Shown here one piece after another: positions 8,274 to 17,320 of a DNA stretch of 64,000 bases. The stretch's first letter is position 1. Each line of letters starts with the position of its first letter. Below the pieces are notes generated by a model. That model ran no database searches, had not been told where the DNA came from, and saw only the letters and a program-made list of their open reading frames with translations. The position numbers and the translations under genes were made by a program. Location: the NCBI RefSeq assembly GCF_902859895.1, contig NZ_CADIKM010000003.1, positions 310,001-374,000 of the forward strand, read 5' to 3'. This DNA is from Pararobbsia alpina. Lineage in GTDB: Bacteria; Pseudomonadota; Gammaproteobacteria; Burkholderiales; Burkholderiaceae.

Positions 8274-11200
8274 ATGCTGACGAGCAATCTATTCCTGCTT
8301 TCGCTCGGCGTTTTGATCCTCGTGGTCTGCGTGGTGCTTGGCGCGGTCGTGTATTTCGCGGCCCAGGGCGCGCAGAACAAACCCGCGGCCGAGCGCAAGA
8401 TCGTCCGGCTGCGTTCCGATTCCCTGCGCAACGCGTTTCGCCAGGCGGTCGAGCTGATCGAAGGGAATATCGCGTCGCGTACCGAACGCTACAACATTCC
8501 ATGGATCATGGTCCTCAGCGAAGGGGACGATCCGCATGCGCTGCCGATCGCGCAGGCCGGCGTCGCGAGCGTGCTGAGTTCGGAGGCCGCGAATTCCGCC
8601 GCCACGCAGGGCATCTCCTGGCATTTCTTCGACCGTGGGATTGTGATCGACATCAAGGCCGCCTATCTCGGCTCACCCGACGACGAGAGCGACGAGAAGC
8701 CCTGGGACGAGTTCCTGAGCCTGTGCCGGAGCTACCGGCCACAGCGGCCGTTCGACTCGGTGGTCATCACCGTGCCGGCCGCGACCCTGCTCGCCGACGA
8801 TACCGATGCGCGGCTCGAACTGGTTCGTCACGCGAAGCTCGCGCATCGCCGGCTGTGGCTCGCGCAGAATCGCTTCGCCATGCGCTTCGCGGTGTATGTG
8901 GTCGTCACGGGTTGCGAGACGCTCACGGGTTTCCCGGCGTTCGCGCGGGCGCTACCCGAACCGCTGCGCGCAAGCATGCTCGGCTGGTCCTCGCCGCATG
9001 ATCTGTCGACGACCTATCAGGCAGACTGGGTCGAGACGGCGATGAACAGCATCATGCGTTCGGTGTCCGATACGAGCGCAGAGCTCATCACCCTCGATAC
9101 GGGGCAACTCGATGCACGCGAGTCGCTGTTGTTGCCCTCGCGCATCGAGGCGATGCGTGAACAGCTGCAGCTCTACGTCGATGAGCTGCTGCGACCGAGT
9201 GCCTATCACGAGCCGTTCTTCTTTCGTGGCATCTACCTGACCGGCGACAGCGGCGAGCTCGCGCAGCTCGGTGCCGGCCAGCGCGCGGTGGTCGATGACA
9301 AGGGCCTCGAAGCCTTCGACGATCCGTACGGCAGCGATCACGCGCCGTCCATGAGCGCAGCAGGCGGGCGAGATGCCGACGCATCCGACGCGGGCGAGCA
9401 GGACTCGCAGATCAACGAACTGATGTTGCAGCCCGCTTTCCTGCGCGACCTTTTCGACAAGAAGATCTTCCTGGAATACGGACTCACGCGGCCCTCACGC
9501 TCGCAGCATCTGACGCGGCCCGTACTCAATCGCGCGCTGCGCTGGGGCGGCATCGCGCTGCTCAGCGGCTGGGGTATCGGCCTCGTCATCGCGACCCTGC
9601 AACTGGATCATCGGAATGTCGAACTCGTGTCGGCGCTCGATGAATTGCACACCGATGCGCAGGAGCGGGCCACCGCGGCGCAGGGTGGGCAGGACCTGGC
9701 ACCGGACTGGTATCGTCGCAAGGCGCTCGCGCTGATCACGCTGAACGACCGGCTGCGCATGGATAGCGCGTGGACCGTGTTCATGCCCGGCGCATGGAGC
9801 TTCGTCGACGATCTCGACGACCGCGTGAAGGAACGTTTCGAGCGCGAATTCGGCGAGATCGCGGTGACCGCGCTCGAACGCGAAATGTACGCACGGGTGA
9901 GTCAATTGACCGGGGTGGTTCGCGACCCGAGCACGGGCCAGCTCATCATCGGCGACGACTGCACCCCGCCTTTGGGGGCGAACGGCAATCAGCGCGCGAG
10001 CGACAGCCTCGCGGTGGACGATCTTCCCGAGATGGACTCGCTGCAACGCTATGTCGGCGCGGTTGACCAGTTCGGTGCGGCGCTGCAGGCCATGCAGCGT
10101 TTGCAGCGTCCGTCGCCCGGCAACGCCGAGGCATTGCGACTGGTGGTCCGCTATGCGTTCGGCACCGAGCTGCAGGGCAACGTTGCCGGAAGCCTGCCGT
10201 ACTTCTATCGCAATTCGGTCATCGACGGCGTGCATTCGACCGACGCGGTGGTCGGCCTCAATATGCCGGTCTTGCGGCAGGCCTTGAGTTGCGCCTTCGA
10301 CAAGGGCGCGCGGCAACTCGACGATCGCATGTTCACCAACAATGCGCTGCTGATATCGGAGCGCTCGGTGTCCGATCACTTGACACGCCTTGCCGGTACC
10401 GATGCCGGCGCGACCGATTTTGCGCAGCTGATCGGAAACTACCGCGCCGTCGTGGCCGGCATCAACGCGCAGCAGGACCTGCTCGCGTCCGGCAAGGGCG
10501 CCTGGATGCATCAGGTGCAATTCTCGCTGGGCCCGGTCTATGACCGTACGATGGCGCGTGCCGTACAAAGCCCGCTGCTCGGCGCCGAGCTCGTCGCGCA
10601 TGTTCGCGATCGTTCGAACACGGCGTTCCAGGCATTCAAGAGCGAGATGGCACTCCGCTTCGGCGGACCGGACGGCGGCGTGGTGTGGCTCGACAAGGAC
10701 GCGCACTTCGCCGTCGCACCCGCGCGCCTTGCCTTGCGCGACAGCCTGGCCAACCTGCTGAACCAGCCGTTCATGGCGGAACCGCATGACGTCTCGCTGC
10801 CGTCGCTGCCCGACGGAGCGACGCTCGCGTGGGACCGCGCCCAGCTCGACCAGGCGCTGACGCTTGGCGATGTGCGCAAGCGTTTCCTGACCGAGGGTCT
10901 GGCGAATCTGCCGGCCTCGCTGCGGCCCGCGATCGAGCAGGCGTTGAACGTTCAGTTCGCCCGACTCCTGTTCGACCAGACGGCGGCCGCCGCGACCGTC
11001 ACGTTCGCGCAGGGCGAGCCCGACAGCGCGGGATTCGAAGCGGCGCGTACGCGGCTCTTCAAGATCAGCGGGATCCTGACCGATATGGGTGCCAGCGCGC
11101 AACTCGACGACCTGAACCGGTTCGTGTCGGATGACGCCCTCGCGAATCTGCATCGGGTCGACGATGAGCTCACGCAGTCCGAGCTGTATGCCACGCGGAC

Positions 11201-12416
11201 GACCGGCGCATCCGGCGGCCCGCGTACCGTGCTCACGGCATTCGGTATTGCCGATGCCAGCGCGCTCGGCACTTACCTCGACCAGCAATCGGTGCGAGCG
11301 CTGGCGTTAGGCAAGCAGGCATCGGTGTACCTGGCCGCGCTCGACGCGACCGACGCGACGGCACCGCTTGCGCAGCGCTGGCAGGCGATCGATCGCGACC
11401 TCGACCGCTATCAATTGAAGAACCCGAACAGCAGTCTCCTGATGCTCGAGCAGTTCGTGCAGGCGGTGGCCGCCGATACGAGTACCAGCAACTGTCTCGC
11501 GAAATTCCCGCCGCGGCCCTTCGTCAACGGTGCCGACGATTACTTCTCCGAGATTCACTTGCGGCTCTACAACAGCCTGCTCGCACGTTGCAGCCAGGGC
11601 GACATGGACGTGCTGCGCCAGCAATGGGAAAGCTTCTCGTCGGCGTTCAACGAAGGCGTGGCGGGACGGCAGCCGTTCCGTAGCACCACACGCTCTCTGC
11701 AAGCCGATGCGGGCGCGGCCGATGTCGGCGAGCTCGGTCAGGTGCTGCAACGCTACGACCGCGTCTCCGGCATGGTCAAGCAGGTGCGTACGGGTGCGGC
11801 GCAAGGTGTGCAGATGAGCGCGCCGGTGCGGCGCTTCATCGACAATTTCGATCAGGTCGATACCCTGCTTGCACCGCTTTATCCCACGACGGACGGCACG
11901 GCGACCGGCTACGACATCAGCATCGATTTCCGCGTCAATCGCGTCGCCGAAGTCGCGGCCAACCAGGTCATCGACTGGACCCTCCAGGTCGGCGACCAGA
12001 CCCTCTCGCTGAACGATGCACCGCATTCTCTGCATTGGGACTACGGCATGCCGGTTTCGCTCGTGCTGCGCTTCGCGAAGGATTCGCCGCTGACGGCCAT
12101 GAACGATCCGCAGCAACGCGCGTTGTCGACCGATGGTCGCACCTTGACCTGGGAGTTCGCCGACCCGTGGGCACTGATCTCGTTCATTGCACAGCAACGC
12201 GTACCCGATGGAAGCCTGCGCGGTAGCGCAACCGCGCAGATGCTTCGCTTCGAGTTTCCGCTCGGTGCCGTGACGGCTACCGACCAGGCTCAACTCCCCA
12301 AGCAGGCGCATGGGCGGGTGTTCCTGCGCATGACGCTGATGGCGGCCGGAAAGAAGATTCCCTTGCCCTGGCCCGGGAGCTTTCCATCCCGCGCGCCTGA
12401 CTGGAGCACCCTATGA
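8274..12416 (+). CDS. tssM: T6SS membrane-core protein TssM (IcmF family), Walker A absent
   Basis: TssM forms the trans-envelope core of the T6SS with TssJ and TssL. The product has 1380 residues: an N-terminal helix (LFLLSLGVLILVVCVVLGAVV), a cytoplasmic domain, a second transmembrane region near WGGIALLSGWGIGLVIATLQ and a large periplasmic domain ending in the TssJ-binding C-terminus. In most IcmF proteins a P-loop (GxxxxGKT/S) follows the IPW segment. Here the aligned sequence is PWIMVLSEGDDPHALPIAQ, with no GKT/S, so nucleotide binding at this site is unlikely. The start at ATG 8274 has GGAG upstream. The stop overlaps tssA by four bases. Confidence 0.95.
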   Translation: MLTSNLFLLSLGVLILVVCVVLGAVVYFAAQGAQNKPAAERKIVRLRSDSLRNAFRQAVELIEGNIASRTERYNIPWIMVLSEGDDPHALPIAQAGVASVLSSEAANSAATQGISWHFFDRGIVIDIKAAYLGSPDDESDEKPWDEFLSLCRSYRPQRPFDSVVITVPAATLLADDTDARLELVRHAKLAHRRLWLAQNRFAMRFAVYVVVTGCETLTGFPAFARALPEPLRASMLGWSSPHDLSTTYQADWVETAMNSIMRSVSDTSAELITLDTGQLDARESLLLPSRIEAMREQLQLYVDELLRPSAYHEPFFFRGIYLTGDSGELAQLGAGQRAVVDDKGLEAFDDPYGSDHAPSMSAAGGRDADASDAGEQDSQINELMLQPAFLRDLFDKKIFLEYGLTRPSRSQHLTRPVLNRALRWGGIALLSGWGIGLVIATLQLDHRNVELVSALDELHTDAQERATAAQGGQDLAPDWYRRKALALITLNDRLRMDSAWTVFMPGAWSFVDDLDDRVKERFEREFGEIAVTALEREMYARVSQLTGVVRDPSTGQLIIGDDCTPPLGANGNQRASDSLAVDDLPEMDSLQRYVGAVDQFGAALQAMQRLQRPSPGNAEALRLVVRYAFGTELQGNVAGSLPYFYRNSVIDGVHSTDAVVGLNMPVLRQALSCAFDKGARQLDDRMFTNNALLISERSVSDHLTRLAGTDAGATDFAQLIGNYRAVVAGINAQQDLLASGKGAWMHQVQFSLGPVYDRTMARAVQSPLLGAELVAHVRDRSNTAFQAFKSEMALRFGGPDGGVVWLDKDAHFAVAPARLALRDSLANLLNQPFMAEPHDVSLPSLPDGATLAWDRAQLDQALTLGDVRKRFLTEGLANLPASLRPAIEQALNVQFARLLFDQTAAAATVTFAQGEPDSAGFEAARTRLFKISGILTDMGASAQLDDLNRFVSDDALANLHRVDDELTQSELYATRTTGASGGPRTVLTAFGIADASALGTYLDQQSVRALALGKQASVYLAALDATDATAPLAQRWQAIDRDLDRYQLKNPNSSLLMLEQFVQAVAADTSTSNCLAKFPPRPFVNGADDYFSEIHLRLYNSLLARCSQGDMDVLRQQWESFSSAFNEGVAGRQPFRSTTRSLQADAGAADVGELGQVLQRYDRVSGMVKQVRTGAAQGVQMSAPVRRFIDNFDQVDTLLAPLYPTTDGTATGYDISIDFRVNRVAEVAANQVIDWTLQVGDQTLSLNDAPHSLHWDYGMPVSLVLRFAKDSPLTAMNDPQQRALSTDGRTLTWEFADPWALISFIAQQRVPDGSLRGSATAQMLRFEFPLGAVTATDQAQLPKQAHGRVFLRMTLMAAGKKIPLPWPGSFPSRAPDWSTL

Positions 12417-13624
12417 TGCTGGCCGATCCGAGCACCCTTGCCGCTGCCTTCGACGTCGACCTGGAGAACTTGTTCGCTCCGATTCCGGGCGGCGAGGGCG
12501 CCGGGGTGTCACTGCGCAGCGAGCCCGTTTATCAGCAGATCAGCGATGCCCGCCGGCACGACGATGCGAGCCTGCCGATGGGCGAGTGGGAGCGTCCCTT
12601 GGTCAAGGCCGACTGGAAGACGGTGGCTGCATTGAGCAGTGAGGCGCTGCGTACCCGCTCCAAGGACTTCCAGCTTGCGGCATGGCTGTGTGAAGCGTGG
12701 ACGCATCTGTACCGGGTTGAAGGTTTCATCGCCGGCACGCAGCTGCTGACGGGGCTGGCCGAACGTTACTGGGATGCGGCCTATCCCCTGATCGATGACG
12801 GCGACGCCGATGCGCGAGTCGCGCCTTTTGTGTGGATCAACCATACGCTCACGCTCGTTCTGTCGTTGCATGTGCCACTGATCGTGATCGAAGAGCGCGA
12901 GCCGCCGGCCGTCAGTCTCGACGAATTCCAGCGCACGGCCGGCGCCTCCGCGCAGGCGAGTGGGCATGCGCAGACGCGCGAGTTGATCGACAAGCACGTG
13001 ACGAAGAGCGGCAATCTGGTCGCGCTGGCGGTGCTGCGGCGGCAACTCGCCGTTGCGCTCGACGCATGGGACACACTGGCGCGGCTGATCGATCTCCTGC
13101 TCGATGCCGATGCGCCGAGTTTCGCGGCAGTCGCGGATGCACTGGCGCGCTTGTCTCGGGCCGCGACGAGCCTCATTGGCGAACACCGTGTGCCCGGCGC
13201 ACAAAACGCGGGCGACGAAACATACGGGGCTTCCATTCACGAAGGTAGACTCGAACCGGACACCGCCAATCACGTATCCGAGTTAGCGGGTTCATCCTAC
13301 GACGCCCATGGTTATTCGCCGTCGTCCGGCGAATTGTCGTCTGACGCATCCTTTACGACCGCAGGTAAGTTGCCCATGCCACAGATCGCTGCTGGAGGCG
13401 CCGTCACGAGCCTCACCGGACTGATTGCCGACCGTGCGCACGCTTATCGCCTGCTCGATGAGATCGCAGCCTACCTTGAGCGTCAAGAGCCGCATAGCCC
13501 GACACCGTACCTGCTTAAACGGGCGGTGTCATGGGGGCAGATGCCGCTTGCCGACCTGATGCGCGAAATCGTGCAGCAGGAGGGAGACCTCACACGTTAT
13601 CTCACGCTGCTCGGACTCGAGTGA
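12413..13624 (+). CDS. tssA: T6SS cap/assembly protein TssA
   Basis: TssA proteins coordinate baseplate and tail-sheath assembly. The 403-residue product begins with an ImpA_N domain (IPGGEGAGVSLRSEPVYQQISDARR, VKADWKTVAALSSEALRTRSKDFQLAAWLCEAW, LTGLAERYWDAAYPLID). It ends in a short helical region (AYRLLDEIAAYLERQEPHSPTPYLLKRAVSWGQMPLADLM) like that of shorter TssA subfamilies. The middle, about residues 250-320, is low-complexity and divergent. The start overlaps the tssM stop as ATGA, giving translational coupling. It is the last recognisable tss gene in this operon within the window. Confidence 0.92.
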   Translation: MMLADPSTLAAAFDVDLENLFAPIPGGEGAGVSLRSEPVYQQISDARRHDDASLPMGEWERPLVKADWKTVAALSSEALRTRSKDFQLAAWLCEAWTHLYRVEGFIAGTQLLTGLAERYWDAAYPLIDDGDADARVAPFVWINHTLTLVLSLHVPLIVIEEREPPAVSLDEFQRTAGASAQASGHAQTRELIDKHVTKSGNLVALAVLRRQLAVALDAWDTLARLIDLLLDADAPSFAAVADALARLSRAATSLIGEHRVPGAQNAGDETYGASIHEGRLEPDTANHVSELAGSSYDAHGYSPSSGELSSDASFTTAGKLPMPQIAAGGAVTSLTGLIADRAHAYRLLDEIAAYLERQEPHSPTPYLLKRAVSWGQMPLADLMREIVQQEGDLTRYLTLLGLE

Positions 13625-13707
13625 TCGGGTTGCCCCTCGAGGTCAGGAGCAGCCTGATCCGCCACGTATTTCAGCCGCTATTCAACCAACACAATGGGGA
13701 GCCGTTC

Positions 13708-14394
13708 ATGGCCAAACCAGTCGCCGACTTGGCAGCATTGCAAATTCTCGCGGGGCAGTATGCCGGGAGGACTTACGGAAAGGTACTCAGCGAGGTACTC
13801 GCCTATGTCGATGCCGTGGAAACATGGAAGGAGGTGCCCACAGGCGGCAGCATCGTACCGTTCCAGCGCCAGGGCGGGAGTCGGTATATTTGCGAGTATC
13901 AGAAGGGCAACCTGGCGAATATCGTGCATGAGTTGACTCACATCGCTGTGTACGAAGGCTACGGCAACGATATGCTCAACTACCTTCCTACCGCTAAAGA
14001 TGCGAACAAGCCCGCTGCCGTCCTGGGCACGGGCGGATATGTCTCGAATCTCTCTTTGCGACAGTTGCCCGATAACGCGGCAATGGCGCCTTTGGAAGCG
14101 ACAATGCAGGGAATCGCTGCGTTGTGCGCCGGCTCCAACATGGGCAAAGCTCACAAGGAGATGGTTCAGGTGAAGACGACCTACGCGGCGACGTTACCGC
14201 ACCTCGAGTTCGATACCTGCATCAATCACATCCTTGCCTATATGGTGGGATGGGGCTATCCCAAGACCATTTCATTCATCAAGACCAAGATTGGCTCATC
14301 GCATTTTGGTTCAGCCAATGCCTTGTTCAGCCAGGTGGAGCGTGTGGCGCTGCAGCGCCATCAACTGCGCACCGGGCAAGCGGTTACCGGCTGA
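13708..14394 (+). CDS. HExxH-motif protein after tssA, candidate zinc peptidase effector
   Basis: This 228-residue protein has no signal peptide and no family that I recognise. Its clearest feature is HELTH at residues 74-78 in the helix-like context LANIVHELTHIAVYE, the zinc-binding and catalytic signature of zincin metallopeptidases. A third ligand cannot be fixed; Glu83 and downstream His residues are options. A GGGGAG-like ribosome-binding site precedes ATG 13708. A GTG at 13621 that overlaps the tssA stop (GTGA) would add 29 residues and couple it to tssA. Position and motif suggest a T6SS cargo protein or accessory peptidase. That is inference. Confidence 0.6.
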   Translation: MAKPVADLAALQILAGQYAGRTYGKVLSEVLAYVDAVETWKEVPTGGSIVPFQRQGGSRYICEYQKGNLANIVHELTHIAVYEGYGNDMLNYLPTAKDANKPAAVLGTGGYVSNLSLRQLPDNAAMAPLEATMQGIAALCAGSNMGKAHKEMVQVKTTYAATLPHLEFDTCINHILAYMVGWGYPKTISFIKTKIGSSHFGSANALFSQVERVALQRHQLRTGQAVTG

Positions 14395-14503
14395 ACGGAT
14401 TCAGTGGAAATGGACACCTACCTGACGAACCAGAAGAACACGGACGGTGTCCGGGACCGCCATCAGGGATGCGGAGACTATTGCTTTGCGTATTGAGGCC
14501 CAT

Positions 14504-14745
14504 ATGACGGGAGGCAATTTGAGCAAAGTTAGGGATCCCATCCTCAATCCCTATGCGCCTGGAGCGGGGAGCCCTCCGCCGGAACTGGCCGGACGCCATG
14601 CAGTCCGGGCCGCGGTGACCCTGTGCATCGAACGGATGCGGCACGGCAGACAGGCCAAAAGCGTCCTGATGGGTAGGCTTGAGGGGCGTGGGCAAGACCG
14701 TCCTGTTGGACCGAGTGCATGTCCCGCATTCACTGGCGTGCATAG
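14504..14745 (+). pseudogene. Frameshifted 5' remnant of an AAA-type ATPase gene
   Basis: From ATG 14504 the frame reads as the N-terminus of a P-loop ATPase (LSKVRDPILNPYAPGAGSPPPELAGR, then RHGRQAKSVLM). It then leaves the family sequence at a run of G residues near 14671-14673. Reading one base on gives VGLRGVGKTVLLDRVH, a textbook Walker A motif, so one base appears to have been inserted. Similarity ends around 14745 and the rest of the ATPase is missing. The gene is therefore both frameshifted and truncated. It lies 109 bp after the HELTH-motif gene and may have been its partner or a separate insertion. Confidence 0.75.
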
Positions 14746-14801
14746 ACAAGCCATCGGTTCCTGTCCGCGCCGAACATGTGAATCGTAGGTGCGTTCGCTC
14801 T

Positions 14802-15404
14802 TTATTTCTCTGACTTCATCACTACCGAGAAAGTGACGGGCGCGGAACTCGCCAGCACGTCCAGCTTCATCAAAGTGCGTAGTGCCTCAACGCCATCCTG
14901 CAGTCCATAGTCCTTCAGGTTCACGACAATGGGTGCGCTAGTCGAGACCTGCAACGCCCCGGACGGGAGTTTGACGATACGCAGGCTCGCGGTCAGCGGG
15001 TTGCTCTGACCATCGATGGTCAACTGCCCGTTCACGTCGACATCTGCGAGCGCGCCCACGCGCATTGCCTTGAAGCGGCGTGCATCGACCGTCCCGGCGA
15101 AGACCGCCTTCGGGTTGCCGGCAACCTTGAACAGAATCTCTTTCAATCGCTCATTGCGCAGTGGAATGTGGGTCTCGACGCTCCCGAGATCGACGTCGAA
15201 CTCCAGCTTGCCGTCATCGCCGAGCGTGCCATCGATCTGCTTGAACTTCTGTACCTCCACGATCGCTGCAACGCCCTGTGCGGGAGCCTTTGTGGTAACA
15301 AAATTGAACGTCGATGCGCTATTGTCGACGCGCCACGCGGCGTGAGCCGACGATAGTCCGAACATCAACGCAACTGCCGCTGCATAACCGATGAATTTTC
15401 GCAC
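14802..15404 (-). CDS. YceI family periplasmic protein
   Basis: The product has 200 residues, starting with a cleavable signal peptide (MRKFIGYAAAVALMFGLSSAHA, cleavage after AHA). A YceI lipocalin-like beta-barrel follows: WRVDNSASTFNFVTTK, VEVQKFKQIDGTL, LEFDVDLGSVETHIPLRNERLKEILF, ADVDVNGQLTIDGQSNPLTASLRIV. YceI proteins bind isoprenoid-type lipids in the periplasm and are often stress- or base-induced; the specific role here is unknown. It is on its own strand, convergent with the ATPase remnant, and looks monocistronic. Family assignment is secure. Confidence 0.9.
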   Translation of the reverse strand: MRKFIGYAAAVALMFGLSSAHAAWRVDNSASTFNFVTTKAPAQGVAAIVEVQKFKQIDGTLGDDGKLEFDVDLGSVETHIPLRNERLKEILFKVAGNPKAVFAGTVDARRFKAMRVGALADVDVNGQLTIDGQSNPLTASLRIVKLPSGALQVSTSAPIVVNLKDYGLQDGVEALRTLMKLDVLASSAPVTFSVVMKSEK

Positions 15405-15821
15405 TTGGAGATTTCCTATTTCTGGTGGAGTGGGATGCCGTTGCTGCGTATTCGAACAGCAAGAAGCGGGTGGTTTCTATAGCGACGCTGCGCCTGGTTC
15501 GTGTGATGGACAAGGCGTCACCCGCGTGATACCAAACGCGTTCGATACTGAGCAATGGTAGAGCAGGCCATCGTGCCCGTCAGCGCAGGCGTTCCCATAA
15601 ACGGAAACAACAGAGTGACGACCCGTCTTGAATCGTACCTGCACGCGTCTGAATCGATGAAAGTAAGCCGCCAGCAATACCGAACCGCTCGATCGCTCCA
15701 CCATTCGTCGTCAAGGCCGCACCTGCTGCCGGGCTCGTCAGAAGTTGCCAGCGATAGTGGCGCGGGCTCAGCGAAGAAGGGTGATTACATCTTCCTTGCT
15801 CCGCTGCATGGTCGTCGATAG
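15405..15821. other. Intergenic stretch without a convincing gene
   Basis: This lies between the yceI start and the Fur-like site ahead of the PepSY gene. Short frames are present on both strands but none has a ribosome-binding site, family signature or normal codon pattern. It should contain the yceI promoter, reading left. I see no clear promoter hexamers or RNA gene. Confidence 0.5.
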
Positions 15822-15842
15822 AATGCGAATAATTCTTATTCG
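15822..15842 (+). promoter_or_regulatory. Fur-box-like palindrome ahead of PepSY gene
   Basis: A perfect inverted repeat CGAATAA-TTC-TTATTCG lies at 15826-15842, about 60 bases upstream of the PepSY start. The extended sequence AATGCGAATAATTCTTATT resembles the Burkholderia/E. coli Fur consensus of three GATAAT-like hexamers. A related sequence, GCGAAT-GC-TTCTTATT, occurs at 26219-26234 ahead of a TonB-receptor remnant. Iron-dependent repression is inferred. Confidence 0.6.
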
Positions 15843-15901
15843 TACGGCGGCAAGTTCCTGGTCTGCATCATTGCTGTATCACCGGTTCGGTCGCCGCAGT
15901 C

Positions 15902-17131
15902 ATGAGACCCTTGCTCGTTCGCCTGCATCGATGGCTCGGCGTCGCGACGGCGCTGTTCCTGTTCGTCTCCGGATTGACCGGCGCAATCATCGCGTGGGAT
16001 CACGAACTCGACGCGGCGCTCAATCCGTCGTTCTTTCATGCGCGTACGACGGGTCCGGCGCTGTCGTCGCTGGAGCTGGCGCGGCTTGTCGAAGCCGCCG
16101 ATCCACGCATCGAAGTCACGTATCTGCCGCTTGGCGTGGAGGCCGGGCATGCGCTGCAGATGATGGTGCAGCCGCGCACCGACCCCGCTACCGGCCAGCC
16201 TTAAGCGGTCCGCTTCAATCAACTCTTGGTCGATCCCGCCACCGGCGAGCTCCAGGGCCGTCGTGAGCGGGGTGCGGTGTCGCTCGCGCGGCTCAATCTG
16301 CTTCCGTTCATCTACAAGCTCCATTACACGTGGCATGTGCCGTTCGTCGGCGGGATCGACGTGGGGACGTGGCTGCTGGGGATTGTCGGCATTGTGTGGT
16401 TCTTCGACAGCGGAATCGCGCTGATCCTGTCGTTTCCCAGCGTGAAGGCGTGGCGCCAGTCGTTCGCTTTCCGCATGAGGCGCGGCGGCTACGCGCTGAC
16501 GTTCGACATGCACCGCTCCGGCGGCGTGTGGATCTGGGGTTTGCTGGTCGTCATCGCGTTGACATCAGTGTCGATGAATCTCTCGGATCCCATCGTTCGT
16601 CCGATCGTTTCCGTATTTTCGACACTCGCGCCGTCGATCACAAGCCATCCTGAACTCGCGCCTTCGGGCGTTCCTGGGGCGCGGCGGCTTATGCGCGAAC
16701 AGATTCTGGACACGGCCGTCAACGACGGCGCGCGGCACGCCCTGACGGAGCCGCCGGGCGCGCTGTACTACGCGTCGGCGTTGCATGCCTATGGCGTGGG
16801 CTTCTTCGCACCCGGTCAAGACCACGGTGATGTCGGCCTCGGCAACGCCTGGCTGTACTACAACGCGAGCACGGGCAAGCCCGCTGGTTCGTCGATTCCC
16901 GGACGTGGCTCGGCCGGCGACATCTTCATGCAGGCGCAATTTCCTCTGCATTCCGGCCGGATCGCCGGAATAGGCGGCCGGATCCTGATCAGCGCAGTGG
17001 GCGTCGCGGTTGCGGTATTGAGCGCGACTGGGCTGATGATCTGGCTCAGGAAGACGTCGGCTCGCCGCCGTTCGGCAGCGCTTTCGGCGGCGAGCGCCGC
17101 GAAGAACATATCGATCCCGTCATCGTTCTGA
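15902..17131 (+). pseudogene. PepSY-associated transmembrane protein broken by an in-frame stop
   Basis: Two reading frames in the same phase (15902-16204 and 16205-17131) together encode one PepSY-type membrane protein of about 409 codons. It has an N-terminal helix with LHRWLGVATALFLFVSGLTGAI, a periplasmic part, a central helix (VGTWLLGIVGIVWFFDSGIALIL), FDMHRSGGVWIWGLLVVIALTSVSMNL and a C-terminal helix (ILISAVGVAVAVLSATGLMIWL). They are separated only by TAA at 16202-16204, between GQP and AVRFNQLL. A one-base change of a Tyr codon would explain it. Such proteins accompany siderophore receptors and may reduce or transport iron complexes. A Fur-like site lies upstream. Confidence 0.8.
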
Positions 17132-17320
17132 GCGGGTGCTCGTTGATGTCGGGTTCTTGTCTGAACCTGTTCTCGCACGTGGACCAGCAGGGACCGGACA
17201 TAGGGGACACGGCCCACAAGACTGCCGCGGTCCAACTTTTTTTGGTGGCAAGTGCGAGGGCATGGGTGCCCCCCGATGTTGATACGTAGTCATGCTGAGC
17301 GTGACGCCGATGCATCGAGC

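Noticed and set aside
9495-11288. 597-codon open frame on the minus strand inside tssM
   Set aside because: It is antisense to tssM in GC-rich DNA, where third-position bias keeps an opposite frame open. The translation is low-complexity Arg/Gly/His-rich, with no domain.
15477-15821. Short frames in the yceI-PepSY gap
   Set aside because: There is no ribosome-binding site, no family resemblance and no conserved start.
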